A stretch of DNA of 64,000 bases from Propionispira arboris (GTDB taxonomy: Bacteria > Bacillota > Negativicutes > Selenomonadales > Selenomonadaceae), in NCBI RefSeq assembly GCF_900109225.1, contig NZ_FNZK01000003.1, positions 1 to 64,000 of the forward strand, read 5' to 3'. Shown piece by piece: positions 7,462 through 16,209 of the stretch (the stretch's first letter is position 1; each line of letters opens with the position of its first letter). The notes under the pieces are model-generated. The model searched no databases, was not told the origin of the DNA, and worked only from the letters and a program-made list of their open reading frames with translations. The position numbers were made by a program, and so were the translations under genes.

Positions 7462-8796
7462 ATGGATACAGATATGGATTTGTTTTCAGGTGCGAATCAA
7501 AGCGGCAAGAACGAAAATGGTTATTCACCGTTAGCGGTTCGGATGCGCCCGCGAAGCTTTGATGAATTTATTGGACAGGAGGCCGTTGTAGGTAAGCAGT
7601 GTTATTTGCGTAAGATGATTGAAAAAGACCAGATTCCGTCGCTTATCTTATTTGGTCCGCCGGGTACCGGCAAAACAACACTGGCACAAATGGTTGCTAA
7701 TGTCACACATAGTGATTTTGAAAAAATCAATGCTGTATCGGCAGGAATTTCTGATATTCGTAAAATTGTCGATCAGGCGAAAGAACAGTTGAAGTTTTAT
7801 CAAAAAAGGACAATTATATTTATAGATGAAATACATCGTTTCAATAAGGGACAACAGGATGTACTGCTGCCTTACGTGGAAGATGGTCGGTTGATTTTAA
7901 TTGGTGCGACCACGGAAAATCCTTATTTTGAAGTAAATCATCCACTGCTATCGAGAGTTCGTATTGTGAAATTGGTGCTGCTTACTACGATCCAGCTGGT
8001 GGAAATATTAAAGCAGGCTCTTGCTGATGAGACAAGGGGGCTGGGTTTTTTGCAGCTTAAATGCAGCGATGAAGTTTTGGCAGCAATTGCTGAGGCCTCA
8101 GGTGGAGATGCTCGGGTGGCACTTAATATCTTAGAGCAATCAAGTTCTATGCTAAGTGGAACTGGTGGTGAAATTACACTCGATATTTTATATGAAATCG
8201 TGGGCGATCGATTACAGAAATATGATAAAAAAGGCGACAATCATTATGATACGGTGTCTGCTTTCATCAAGAGCATGCGCGGCAGTGATCCAGATGCAGC
8301 CTTGCATTATTTAGCAAGAATGCTGGTATCTGGTGAAAATTTGAATTTTATCGCCAGGCGAATTGCGATTTGTGCCGCGGAAGATGTGGGGAATGCTGAT
8401 CCGCAGGCTCTTGTTTTAGCTATGGCAACCGTGCAGGCCGTACAGTTTCTAGGAATGCCAGAGGCACGAATCCCTCTGGCGCAAGCTGTGACATATGTAG
8501 CTGCTGCTCCCAAAAGTAATGCGGCTTATTTGGCGATTGATCGGGCATTGCAAGATGTACGCAGTAAAAACTGTGGTGCTGTTCCGGCACATTTACGTGA
8601 TGCACATTATAAAGGTGCAGCAAAATTAGGACATGGAATTGAATATATATATCCACATGATTTTCCAGGTCACTTTACTATTCAGCAATATTTACCGAAA
8701 GAATTACAAGGCAGTCAATATTATTTGCCGACAGAAAATGGACAGGAAAAAGTCTTGAAAGATCGGCTGCAACAGTGCTGGAAGAACAAAAAATAA
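7462..8796 (+). CDS. rarA: Replication-associated recombination AAA+ ATPase RarA (MgsA)
   Basis: RarA is an AAA+ ATPase related to clamp-loader subunits and to eukaryotic WRNIP1. It acts at stalled replication forks. The protein has Walker A GPPGTGKT at 65-72, Walker B FIDEIHRF near 120, sensor 1 GATTENPYFEVN, and a C-terminal helical tetramerisation part with EDVGNADPQA and YPHDFPGHF. I placed the start at the ATG at 7462. An ATG at 7453 overlaps the dut stop but is only two bases from the AGGA site, while 7462 is eleven bases away. About 444 residues is a normal length. Confidence 0.94.
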   Translation: MDTDMDLFSGANQSGKNENGYSPLAVRMRPRSFDEFIGQEAVVGKQCYLRKMIEKDQIPSLILFGPPGTGKTTLAQMVANVTHSDFEKINAVSAGISDIRKIVDQAKEQLKFYQKRTIIFIDEIHRFNKGQQDVLLPYVEDGRLILIGATTENPYFEVNHPLLSRVRIVKLVLLTTIQLVEILKQALADETRGLGFLQLKCSDEVLAAIAEASGGDARVALNILEQSSSMLSGTGGEITLDILYEIVGDRLQKYDKKGDNHYDTVSAFIKSMRGSDPDAALHYLARMLVSGENLNFIARRIAICAAEDVGNADPQALVLAMATVQAVQFLGMPEARIPLAQAVTYVAAAPKSNAAYLAIDRALQDVRSKNCGAVPAHLRDAHYKGAAKLGHGIEYIYPHDFPGHFTIQQYLPKELQGSQYYLPTENGQEKVLKDRLQQCWKNKK

Positions 8797-8798
8797 AT

Positions 8799-8840
8799 AA
8801 AAATCGCGTAACCCTGATTTTCAAGGGTTACGCGATTTTT
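8799..8840. terminator. Bidirectional terminator between rarA and the AraC regulator
   Basis: A 17-bp perfect stem (8799-8815 with 8824-8840) with an eight-base loop is flanked by A and T runs. It overlaps the last codons of the converging regulator gene. Confidence 0.9.
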
Positions 8841-9705
8841 TTTGACGATACTCGGAAGGTGTAGATTGGAATTGCTTTTTGAAGACACTATTAAAATAAC
8901 TTAGATTATCAAATCCGACACTCCAGGCGATGTCCAAAATTTTTTGATCGTTGTCGCGCAGCAGCTTGGCAGCCATGTTCATTCGATACATATTGATATA
9001 TTCAATGGGTGTTTGGCGCATCATCTGTTTGAAAAAACGGCAAAAATAACTTTCATTTATATGGACTTGCTGACAAATTTCGTTGCTGTTTATTTTTTTG
9101 CTATAGTTTTCATGAATGAAAGATAAAATGGTTTTTAGTTGTTCGGCTTTGCGATTATGCAGGGGCTGTATTGTTTTTGTATGAAAGGTGTGGTTTTTTA
9201 TAAAAGAAGCTAAAACAAGAAGGAGCTGCGCTTTTACCGTTAATTCATAGGCAAATGGCAGATCTTCACAAATTTTTAAAATATTTAACAAATATAATAA
9301 GGCTTCACTTTCCCCGGCTTCTTTACCAGAAATAAAAGCAGGCAGGGTATAGTGTTCATTTAAGAACGGATCAATGAATTTTATTTGCAAAGGATCAAAC
9401 GAAGTACTACATAAGAGATTCGGGTTAAAAACAATCGCACGATATGTACAGGCTGAATTTTGCAGCGGATAGCCGGCGTGAATGCAGCCACTGTTTACAA
9501 AAATACCTTGTCCTTTTTCGACCGGATAGTAAGCAGTATCAATCTGGAATGTGGCTTTTCCGGCGGTTACAAGTAAAAATTCCCATTCGTCGTGCCAATG
9601 ACAATCGAGAATGTTTTCGCCAGCTTCGTGCTCAATTGTATATGTGCCGAGCGGAAATGAATCGTTGCCATGAATACGATGTTCTTTTAAAATAGCTTTG
9701 TCCAA
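8821..9705 (-). CDS. AraC-family regulator with N-terminal cupin domain, likely xyloside-responsive
   Basis: This protein of 294 residues has an N-terminal cupin-like sensor domain (about 10-150; CHWHDEWEFLLVTAG and VEKGQGIFVNSG). Its C-terminal half carries the two helix-turn-helix motifs of AraC/XylS regulators, including SYFCRFFKQMMRQTPIEYIN and ILDIAWSVGFDNLSYFNSVFK. The longest frame begins at a TTG at 9750, but AAGGAG (9715-9720) lies nine bases ahead of the TTG at 9703-9705, so I chose that start. It is divergent from the alpha-xylosidase gene and separated from it by 284 bases. By position it probably activates that enzyme and its transporter when the sugar is present. The ligand is inferred, not shown. 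Confidence 0.87.
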   Translation of the reverse strand: MDKAILKEHRIHGNDSFPLGTYTIEHEAGENILDCHWHDEWEFLLVTAGKATFQIDTAYYPVEKGQGIFVNSGCIHAGYPLQNSACTYRAIVFNPNLLCSTSFDPLQIKFIDPFLNEHYTLPAFISGKEAGESEALLYLLNILKICEDLPFAYELTVKAQLLLVLASFIKNHTFHTKTIQPLHNRKAEQLKTILSFIHENYSKKINSNEICQQVHINESYFCRFFKQMMRQTPIEYINMYRMNMAAKLLRDNDQKILDIAWSVGFDNLSYFNSVFKKQFQSTPSEYRQKKSRNP

Positions 9706-9989
9706 AATCGTTATCTCCTTATGTAGTTCATATCTCAAATTATATTGCAAAACGAAAGAAAAGAAAAGTAAACAATTTCAAATAAATATATCTGAAAAGT
9801 CAAAATATTGTTAGTGACGGTCAATATATAGCAAGATTCTAGTTTTGAATTTACTTATAATAAATAAAGAGCTGTAATACACGGCAGAAGAAGGCTTCAT
9901 ACGAATAGGCATCCTTTGCTGTTTGAAATATTTAGGTTAAGTATGATTTAATATTTTGTTGAGAAATAAAAAAGGTGAGGTAATTTTGG
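9706..9989. promoter_or_regulatory. Divergent control region between the AraC regulator and the xylosidase operon
   Basis: This 284-base AT-rich gap should hold promoters for both directions. On the plus strand TATAAT at 9856-9861 is a good -10 with only a weak -35 (AAGATT), which fits an activator-dependent promoter. The plus-strand message would then have an untranslated leader of roughly 120 bases that includes a GAAG-AAGG-CTTC segment at 9888-9898. No canonical catabolite (cre) box was found by eye. Confidence 0.45.
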
Positions 9990-12323
9990 ATGAAGATTAG
10001 TGATGGAAATTGGCTGATTCAAGAAAATTTAGCTGTTTTGAATCCATGTCATGTATATGAGATAGAGTCTACGGGAAGTGAACTTACAGCATATGTCGCA
10101 CAGTATCCGGTGAAAGCGCGCGAAAATCAAATAGATATACCACTAATCACGTTTCATTTTTTTTCGCCGCGTGAAGGTATTATTGGTGTAAGGATGGAGC
10201 ATTTTACAGGAATTTACCCCAAAACACCGGAATTTAGTTTGCAACGAGATCAAGCTGTAACGGTTCATTGTGTGAATGATGCTAAAAAAGCCAGTTTGAG
10301 CAGTGGACCTTTATCGGTAGAAATTGATAAGGAAAAACTATGGCAGGTTGATTTTATGCATGAGGGTCAGCGCATTACGGGAAGCGGAACAAAATCAGCT
10401 GGTTATGCCAGCGATCGGAAATTGGGAACGAAAACTATATTTGATCGGCTGGATTTAAGTGTGGGAGAAGTGGTATACGGTCTTGGTGAACACTTTACGT
10501 CTTTTGTGAAAAATGGACAAGCGGTTGAGACCTGGAATCGCGATGGCGGTACCAGCACGGAGCAGGCTTATAAGAATATCCCTTTTTATGTAACCAATCA
10601 AGGGTATGGTGTTTTTATCAATGATCCAGGGAATGTGTCATTTGAAGTTGCCTCGGAAAAAGTATCTAAGGTACAGTTTTCGGTGCCGGGTGAAATGTTA
10701 GAATATTATGTTATAGCAGGGCCGACACTCAAACAGGTTCTGGGGCGTTATACGGGATTGACTGGCAGACCAGCTTTGCCGCCAGCCTGGTCATTTGGTT
10801 TATGGCTCTCCACTTCGTTTACAACGAATTATGATGAAGCTACCGTTAACCATTTTATCGACGGCATGAAAGAGCGTCAACTGCCGGTGCATGTTTTTCA
10901 TTTTGATTGTTTTTGGATGAAAGGACTTCATTGGTGTGATTTCACCTGGGATAAAGATGTTTTTCCTGAACCAGCGGCGATGCTTATGCGTCTGAAAGAG
11001 AAGGGACTTAAAATCTGTGTTTGGATCAATCCGTATATCAGTCAGCAGTCGCATTTGTTCAAAGAGGGAATGGACCACCATTATTTTATTACGAATAAAG
11101 CGGGAAATGTATGGCAATGGGATAAATGGCAGCCGGGGCAGGCAATTGTTGATTTTACCAATCCAGCGGCGTGCAGATGGTATACAGATTGTCTGCGCAA
11201 ATTAATGGCAATAGGGGTCGATTGTTTTAAGACGGATTTTGGTGAACGGATTCCAACAGATGTGGTTTATTATGATGGTTCTGATCCGTTGAAAATGCAT
11301 AATTATTATGCTTACCTATATAATAAGGTAGTCTATGATGTTTTAAAAGAAATACAAGGCGAAAAAGAAGCAGTCGTTTTTGCTCGTTCGGCGAGTGTGG
11401 GCAGTCAAATGTTCCCAGTTCATTGGGGCGGTGATTGTTATGGAACTTATGAATCTATGGCGGAAAGTTTGCGGGGAGGACTCTCAATTGGCTTATCTGG
11501 TTTTGGTTTTTGGAGTCATGATATTGGCGGCTTTGAAAATACGGCACCAGCGCATGTTTACAAACGGTGGTGCGCGTTTGGTCTTCTGTCAAGTCATAGC
11601 CGGCTCCATGGCAGTAAATCATATCGGATTCCCTGGGCTTATGATGAAGAAGCCGTGGATGTTTTGCGATTTTTTACGAATTGGAAATGCCGCTTGATGC
11701 CGTATCTTTATCAGATGGCAGTGCTTGCTGCAACGCAGGGATTGCCGATGATGCGGGCTATGGTACTGGAATTTCAGGAAGATTTAGGTTGTGAATCTTT
11801 AGATCGACAGTATATGCTGGGAGATTCTATTTTGGTGGCACCTGTTTTTCGTGAAGATGGCAAGGTTTCGGTATATTTGCCAAAAGGTCAGTGGACACAT
11901 TTATTTACGGGGGAAAATGTATCTGGAGCAGGCTGGCGAAATGAAATCTATGATTTTAAAAGTTTGCCAATTTACATAAAGGAAAACACGCTTTTGGCAA
12001 TCGGTGCAAATGAACAAAGACCGGATTATGATTATTTAGCCGGATTAGAGCTGCATTTATTTGAACTTCAGGATGACAATCATGCGTTTTGTGTGATCCG
12101 AGATTTAACAGGAGCGATTTCACTAGAGGTTCGCGTTGTAAGAGCGGCTGCTGTCTGTAAAGTTATATTTTCGAAGCTTATCCAGCCTTGTGTGATGGTG
12201 GTACATGGTTATAAAAAAATAAAACTTGATTCTACTTTAGCAGGGGAGGTCGAAATAAAAGCTGATCGAATTTTGGTGAAAGAGGGAATAAAAGAATTCT
12301 CTTTTATAATAGAAGATATATAA
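9990..12323 (+). CDS. yicI: Alpha-xylosidase, glycoside hydrolase family 31 (YicI type)
   Basis: This enzyme removes alpha-1,6-linked xylose from isoprimeverose and related xyloglucan fragments in the cytosol, by a retaining mechanism. The 777-residue protein begins MKISDGNWLIQ and contains FFSPREGIIGVRMEHF, as in E. coli YicI. The catalytic nucleophile is Asp416 in FKTDFGERIPTDV, and the acid/base is Asp482 in HWGGDCYGTYESM; both carry the same numbers as in YicI. No signal peptide is present. It is followed after 56 bases by a GPH transporter, as in the E. coli yicJI pair, and is divergent from an AraC regulator. The exact substrate (isoprimeverose or another alpha-xyloside) is inferred from the family. 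Confidence 0.94.
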   Translation: MKISDGNWLIQENLAVLNPCHVYEIESTGSELTAYVAQYPVKARENQIDIPLITFHFFSPREGIIGVRMEHFTGIYPKTPEFSLQRDQAVTVHCVNDAKKASLSSGPLSVEIDKEKLWQVDFMHEGQRITGSGTKSAGYASDRKLGTKTIFDRLDLSVGEVVYGLGEHFTSFVKNGQAVETWNRDGGTSTEQAYKNIPFYVTNQGYGVFINDPGNVSFEVASEKVSKVQFSVPGEMLEYYVIAGPTLKQVLGRYTGLTGRPALPPAWSFGLWLSTSFTTNYDEATVNHFIDGMKERQLPVHVFHFDCFWMKGLHWCDFTWDKDVFPEPAAMLMRLKEKGLKICVWINPYISQQSHLFKEGMDHHYFITNKAGNVWQWDKWQPGQAIVDFTNPAACRWYTDCLRKLMAIGVDCFKTDFGERIPTDVVYYDGSDPLKMHNYYAYLYNKVVYDVLKEIQGEKEAVVFARSASVGSQMFPVHWGGDCYGTYESMAESLRGGLSIGLSGFGFWSHDIGGFENTAPAHVYKRWCAFGLLSSHSRLHGSKSYRIPWAYDEEAVDVLRFFTNWKCRLMPYLYQMAVLAATQGLPMMRAMVLEFQEDLGCESLDRQYMLGDSILVAPVFREDGKVSVYLPKGQWTHLFTGENVSGAGWRNEIYDFKSLPIYIKENTLLAIGANEQRPDYDYLAGLELHLFELQDDNHAFCVIRDLTGAISLEVRVVRAAAVCKVIFSKLIQPCVMVVHGYKKIKLDSTLAGEVEIKADRILVKEGIKEFSFIIEDI

Positions 12324-12379
12324 CGAATTTGTTTTTGAATAAATTTTAAAAATGTCGGCACGATAAAAGGAGTGGGAAA

Positions 12380-13780
12380 ATGAGTACATTTGTAGAGGAA
12401 AGAAAAATATCTACCAATGAAAATGATACAACAATGCAGGTTTTATCACGGACGGAAAAGATTGGTTATGGTCTTGGCGATGCAGCAAGTCATATTGTTT
12501 TTGATAATGTCATGTTTTATATGATGTTTTTTTACACAGATATCGTCGGTCTGTCTGCTGGTTTTGTTGGTACCATGTTTTTGTTGGCAAGAGCATTGGA
12601 TGCCGTGGTAGATCCAATCATGGGACATATTGCTGATCGAACTCGAACCAGATGGGGACAGTTTAGACCTTATATTTTATTTGGAGCGCTGCCATTTGCT
12701 GTATCTTGTATTTTAGTTTATACAACACCAAATTTTGCGATGGATGGAAAGATGATCTTTGCAGCGATTACCTATGTCTTATTGATGCTTTTATATACGG
12801 TAGTCAATATTCCTTATTGTGCACTTGGTGGTGTTATTACAGCTGAGCCGACGCAGCGGATGTCATTGCAGTCCTATCGTTTTGTTTTGGCAACAGCTGG
12901 CGGTATGCTGAGTACCGTACTCATGACACCTCTGGCGGAATTCATTGGTGGCAGCAATCGTGCTCTTGGTTATCAAGGTGGGATTACAATTTTGGCCGTG
13001 GCTGCCTGCATTATGCTGGTTTTATGTTTTTATTTTACGAAAGAAAGAGTAAAGGTGACAGAGGCTTATCATTCTAGTATGTGGAATGATGTAAAGGATT
13101 TGATAAGAAATGATCAATGGCGCATTGTGGCGGGGTTCACGATCTTAAATATTTTGGCTGTGTCGGTTCGTGGCGGAGCTATGATGTATTATGTAACATA
13201 TATTTTAGGCAATGTTGGTTATTTTGCTGTTTTTCTTGGTACGTATTCCGTTGGAAATCTGCTGGGAAGTGCTTTGGCTAAACCAGTTACGGATCGTATC
13301 TGTAAGGTGCGTGTTTTTGGTTGGACAAATTTAATTTTAGCCGTTATCAGCTTTGTGATGTTTTGGATTCCGATGCAGTCCGTTGTTATGATGTTTATTT
13401 TTGTCTTTTTTATAGGAATACTGCATCAAATGATTACACCAATCCAATGGGTTATGATGTCTGATACTGTGGAATATGGTGAGTGGAAGAGTGGTAAACG
13501 TCTTACGGGTATTAGCTTTGCCGGGATGCTTTTTGTTTTAAAACTGGGGTTAGCCGTTGGCGGGGCTTTAATTGGCTGGGTATTGGCCGGAGTTAGTTAT
13601 CAGGCTGGTGCAGCAACACAGGGAAGTGCTGCTCTAAGTGGAATTGTTGCTTTATTTACATTAGTTCCTGGCATAGCTTATTTCCTTAGTTTCCTTTTAA
13701 CACATAAATATATTTTAAAAAAGAATGTGCTGCAGAAAATTTTGTCTGAACTTCAATTAGTTTCTAAAGCCGATCTATAA
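12380..13780 (+). CDS. yicJ: GPH-family glycoside:cation symporter (YicJ/XynP-like)
   Basis: This is a 12-helix sugar-cation symporter of the glycoside-pentoside-hexuronide family (MFS superfamily), 466 residues long. It would bring the xyloside into the cell for the neighbouring alpha-xylosidase. The sequence has the GPH opening EKIGYGLGDAASHIVFD, then ALDAVVDPIMGHIADRTRTRWGQFRPY, the family's conserved loop, and WVMMSDTVEYGEWKSGKR late in the protein. The start ATG follows AAAAGGAG. An extra 20-residue polar N-terminus precedes the usual start. A hairpin terminator closes the operon. Substrate is inferred from the partner enzyme; other alpha-glycosides are possible. Confidence 0.9.
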   Translation: MSTFVEERKISTNENDTTMQVLSRTEKIGYGLGDAASHIVFDNVMFYMMFFYTDIVGLSAGFVGTMFLLARALDAVVDPIMGHIADRTRTRWGQFRPYILFGALPFAVSCILVYTTPNFAMDGKMIFAAITYVLLMLLYTVVNIPYCALGGVITAEPTQRMSLQSYRFVLATAGGMLSTVLMTPLAEFIGGSNRALGYQGGITILAVAACIMLVLCFYFTKERVKVTEAYHSSMWNDVKDLIRNDQWRIVAGFTILNILAVSVRGGAMMYYVTYILGNVGYFAVFLGTYSVGNLLGSALAKPVTDRICKVRVFGWTNLILAVISFVMFWIPMQSVVMMFIFVFFIGILHQMITPIQWVMMSDTVEYGEWKSGKRLTGISFAGMLFVLKLGLAVGGALIGWVLAGVSYQAGAATQGSAALSGIVALFTLVPGIAYFLSFLLTHKYILKKNVLQKILSELQLVSKADL

Positions 13781-13790
13781 AAATCGTTTT

Positions 13791-13829
13791 AAAAAGGGTG
13801 GTGCAGCTTCGCTGTAGCATCCTTTTTAA
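13791..13829 (+). terminator. Terminator of the xyloside operon
   Basis: A 17-bp stem with one mismatch (13791-13807 with 13811-13827) has a three-base loop and ends in T residues. Confidence 0.8.
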
Positions 13830-13895
13830 TATTTTGCTGCATTGTAGTTCTGAATGCTATAATATTTTTAATGCATTATATGGAGATAAATTTCT

Positions 13896-13924
13896 TTGAC
13901 AAATGAACAAATATTTGGTATATT
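13896..13924 (+). promoter_or_regulatory. Sigma-A promoter of the iscR-iscS-iscU operon
   Basis: TTGACA (13896-13901) and TATATT (13919-13924) are separated by 17 bases. Transcription would start near 13931, about 58 bases before the iscR start codon. Confidence 0.8.
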
Positions 13925-13934
13925 AATACTCAGA

Positions 13935-13958
13935 AATCCGATTGTTTTAGTCGGAGAT
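13935..13958. promoter_or_regulatory. Candidate IscR/Rrf2 operator
   Basis: An inverted repeat, TCCGA (13937-13941) and TCGGA (13951-13955), lies just downstream of the -10 box, at the expected start of transcription. A bound Rrf2 dimer there would block the promoter, as in IscR self-repression. The sequence is not a match to a consensus I can quote, so the assignment rests on position and symmetry. Confidence 0.4.
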
Positions 13959-13988
13959 GATTACCGGGTAAAATAAGGAGCGATTTTT

Positions 13989-14408
13989 GTGAAATTATCA
14001 ACGAAAGGGCGATATGGAGTTATTGCAATGTATGAACTTGCTTTGCATTACGGTGAAGGTCCCATATCGCTTAAAACGATAGCTGCAAAACAAGATATTT
14101 CAGAACATTATTTAGAACAGCTTATTTGTACGCTGCGTAATGCTGGTTTTGTTACAAGTATGCGTGGAGCACAGGGCGGTTATTTATTGACCAAAAATCC
14201 GGCTGAAATTACGGTCGGGGATATTATTACGGTGATGGAAGGTCCTATTGCGCTTGTGGATTGCCTGCTTACGGATATTACGGACAATCAGTATTGCAAT
14301 AAAGCCGAACGATGTGTTACTCGTGGTGTTTGGGCTAAGGTCTGTGACAGCATTAGCAGTGTGTTGAATTCTATTACTTTGGCAGATTTATGTAAAGATA
14401 AACCTTAA
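13989..14408 (+). CDS. iscR: Rrf2-family Fe-S cluster sensing regulator (IscR-like)
   Basis: This winged-helix regulator of 139 residues begins MKLSTKGRYGVIAMYELA, the Rrf2 hallmark. It has the recognition region with EHYLEQLICTLRNAGFV and the wing GAQGGYLL. Three Cys at 92, 103 and 109 are placed to bind a [2Fe-2S] cluster, so DNA binding should respond to Fe-S status; CymR-type members lack these Cys. The start is GTG at 13989, with AAGGAG eight bases before it. It is directly followed (15 bases) by iscS and then iscU, so it very likely controls its own operon. Confidence 0.9.
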   Translation: MKLSTKGRYGVIAMYELALHYGEGPISLKTIAAKQDISEHYLEQLICTLRNAGFVTSMRGAQGGYLLTKNPAEITVGDIITVMEGPIALVDCLLTDITDNQYCNKAERCVTRGVWAKVCDSISSVLNSITLADLCKDKP

Positions 14409-14423
14409 GGAGAGATTTTTATC

Positions 14424-15638
14424 ATGAGACATATTTATTTTGACCATGCGTCAACGACTGCAACGGATCCAGTTGTAGCAAATGCTATGCTTGACTATAT
14501 GACAACAAAATTTGGCAATCCATCCAGTCCACATTATTTTGGCCGTCAGGTTCGCAAAGAAGTTGTTGATGCAAGGCAGCAATTGGCTGATCTTATCGGT
14601 GCGACCGCAGATGAAATTTTTTATACGAGCGGGGGCAGTGAAAGTGATAACTTTGCTTTGAAGGGGATTGCTTTTGCCAATCAGAAAAAAGGCAATCATA
14701 TCATTACGACACAAATTGAACATCATGCTGTTTTGCATACTTGTCAGTGGCTCGAAAAGCATGGCTTTACGGTTACGTATTTACCAGTTGATGAATTTGG
14801 ATTAGTAAGTGTTGAAGCTGTAAAGCAGGCGATTACGGATAAAACAATTTTAATCAGCGTGATGTTTGCTAATAATGAGGTTGGCACAATTGAACCTATT
14901 GTTGAAATTGCTGCGCTTGCGAAAGAAAAGGGTATTTATTTTCATACAGATGCGGTTCAGGCTGTATCTCATGTGCCAATTGACGTAAAGGCAATGAATA
15001 TTGATCTCTTGTCGTTATCGGGTCATAAATTTTATGGACCAAAAGGAATTGGTGCTCTTTATATTCGTCGTGGAGTGAAGATTGAAACGGTTCAACATGG
15101 TGGTGCACAAGAACGTAAACTTCGTGCTGGTACAGAAAATGTGCCTGCTATTGTCGGTTTGGGTATTGCAGCACAAAAGGCACTCAGCGAGTTGAAAACA
15201 GAAAAGAATCGACTGGAAAGTCTGCGCGATAAATTGATTCAGGGCATTGAAGCTAAAATACCAGATGCGAAATTAAATGGTCATCGCCTCCAGCGTCTGC
15301 CTGGTAATGTGAATTTTAGCTTTCGGTTTGTCGAAGGTGAATCACTCCTATTGACACTTGATATGAAAGGAATTGCCGCTTCAAGTGGTTCGGCTTGCAC
15401 ATCAGGCTCTCTGGACCCGTCGCATGTATTATTGGCTATGGGATTAACGCATGAGGTAGCACATGGCTCGCTGCGCCTGACATTAGGACGGGAAAATACA
15501 GAAGCAGATATTGATTATATGTTGGAAGTTTTATCGGAAATCGTAGCCAGACTTCGCAGCATGTCACCACTCAATGAAGAGCATACTACGGGAATTATGG
15601 CTAGTGAAGGCAAAACATATCAAAAAGCAAACGGCTGA
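14424..15638 (+). CDS. iscS: Cysteine desulfurase (IscS/NifS)
   Basis: This PLP enzyme converts cysteine to alanine and passes a persulfide to IscU for Fe-S clusters and to MnmA for tRNA thiolation. The 404-residue protein has the PLP lysine at 202 in SGHKFYGPKG, the HTDAVQA motif (Asp176) and the catalytic Cys325 in SSGSACTSGS, on the short flexible loop of group I enzymes. The last 20 residues are an extra polar tail. It sits between iscR and iscU, and mnmA is next but one, a classical Firmicute arrangement. Whether one calls it IscS or NifS is a naming choice; no nitrogen-fixation gene is present. Confidence 0.95.
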   Translation: MRHIYFDHASTTATDPVVANAMLDYMTTKFGNPSSPHYFGRQVRKEVVDARQQLADLIGATADEIFYTSGGSESDNFALKGIAFANQKKGNHIITTQIEHHAVLHTCQWLEKHGFTVTYLPVDEFGLVSVEAVKQAITDKTILISVMFANNEVGTIEPIVEIAALAKEKGIYFHTDAVQAVSHVPIDVKAMNIDLLSLSGHKFYGPKGIGALYIRRGVKIETVQHGGAQERKLRAGTENVPAIVGLGIAAQKALSELKTEKNRLESLRDKLIQGIEAKIPDAKLNGHRLQRLPGNVNFSFRFVEGESLLLTLDMKGIAASSGSACTSGSLDPSHVLLAMGLTHEVAHGSLRLTLGRENTEADIDYMLEVLSEIVARLRSMSPLNEEHTTGIMASEGKTYQKANG

Positions 15639-15699
15639 CACAATCTGTGCTGTTTTGAAATACAATTCGAGAATATTGCATAAATAGGGGAGAAATAGA

Positions 15700-16083
15700 A
15701 TGGGTGCTAGCGATTATAATGAGAAAGTATTAGATCATTTTGCAAATCCAAGAAATGTTGGAGAAATTTTAAATGCGGATGGTATCGGTGAAGTGGGTAA
15801 TCCGGTTTGCGGTGATATCATGAAGATCTATTTAAAGGTAGAAAATAATATTATTGAAGATGTGAAGTTCAAGACTTTTGGCTGCGGGGCAGCTATAGCT
15901 ACCAGCAGTATGGTCACGGAACTTGTTAAAGGCAAAACTCTTGAAGCTGCACTGGACGTTACGAATGCAGCTGTAGCAGAGGCTTTGGGCGGGTTACCGG
16001 CCGTTAAGATGCATTGCTCCAATTTAGCAGCGGATGCCATGCATGAAGCCATAAAAGATTATATGGAACATCATAAAAAATAA
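15700..16083 (+). CDS. iscU: Fe-S cluster assembly scaffold IscU/NifU N-terminal type
   Basis: IscU is the scaffold on which new [2Fe-2S] and [4Fe-4S] clusters are built. The 127-residue protein has the three conserved Cys at 37 (NPVCGD), 62 (FGCGAA) and 106 (MHCSNLAAD) plus the ligand-exchange Asp39. It lacks the zinc-binding insert of SufU and the C-terminal domains of full NifU. Together with iscR and iscS it makes a minimal ISC operon; no HscA, HscB or ferredoxin gene follows. A 126-base gap then separates it from mnmA. Confidence 0.93.
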   Translation: MGASDYNEKVLDHFANPRNVGEILNADGIGEVGNPVCGDIMKIYLKVENNIIEDVKFKTFGCGAAIATSSMVTELVKGKTLEAALDVTNAAVAEALGGLPAVKMHCSNLAADAMHEAIKDYMEHHKK

Positions 16084-16209
16084 GATTTTTTATTTAAAAT
16101 TTTTAAAATATCTGTTCAGTTTCTTTGTAATGGTTTATACTGTGTATACATGACAATTAAGAAGTTTTGATTGAAAATAATGAATAACAACCAGTAAGGA
16201 TGAATTTAA

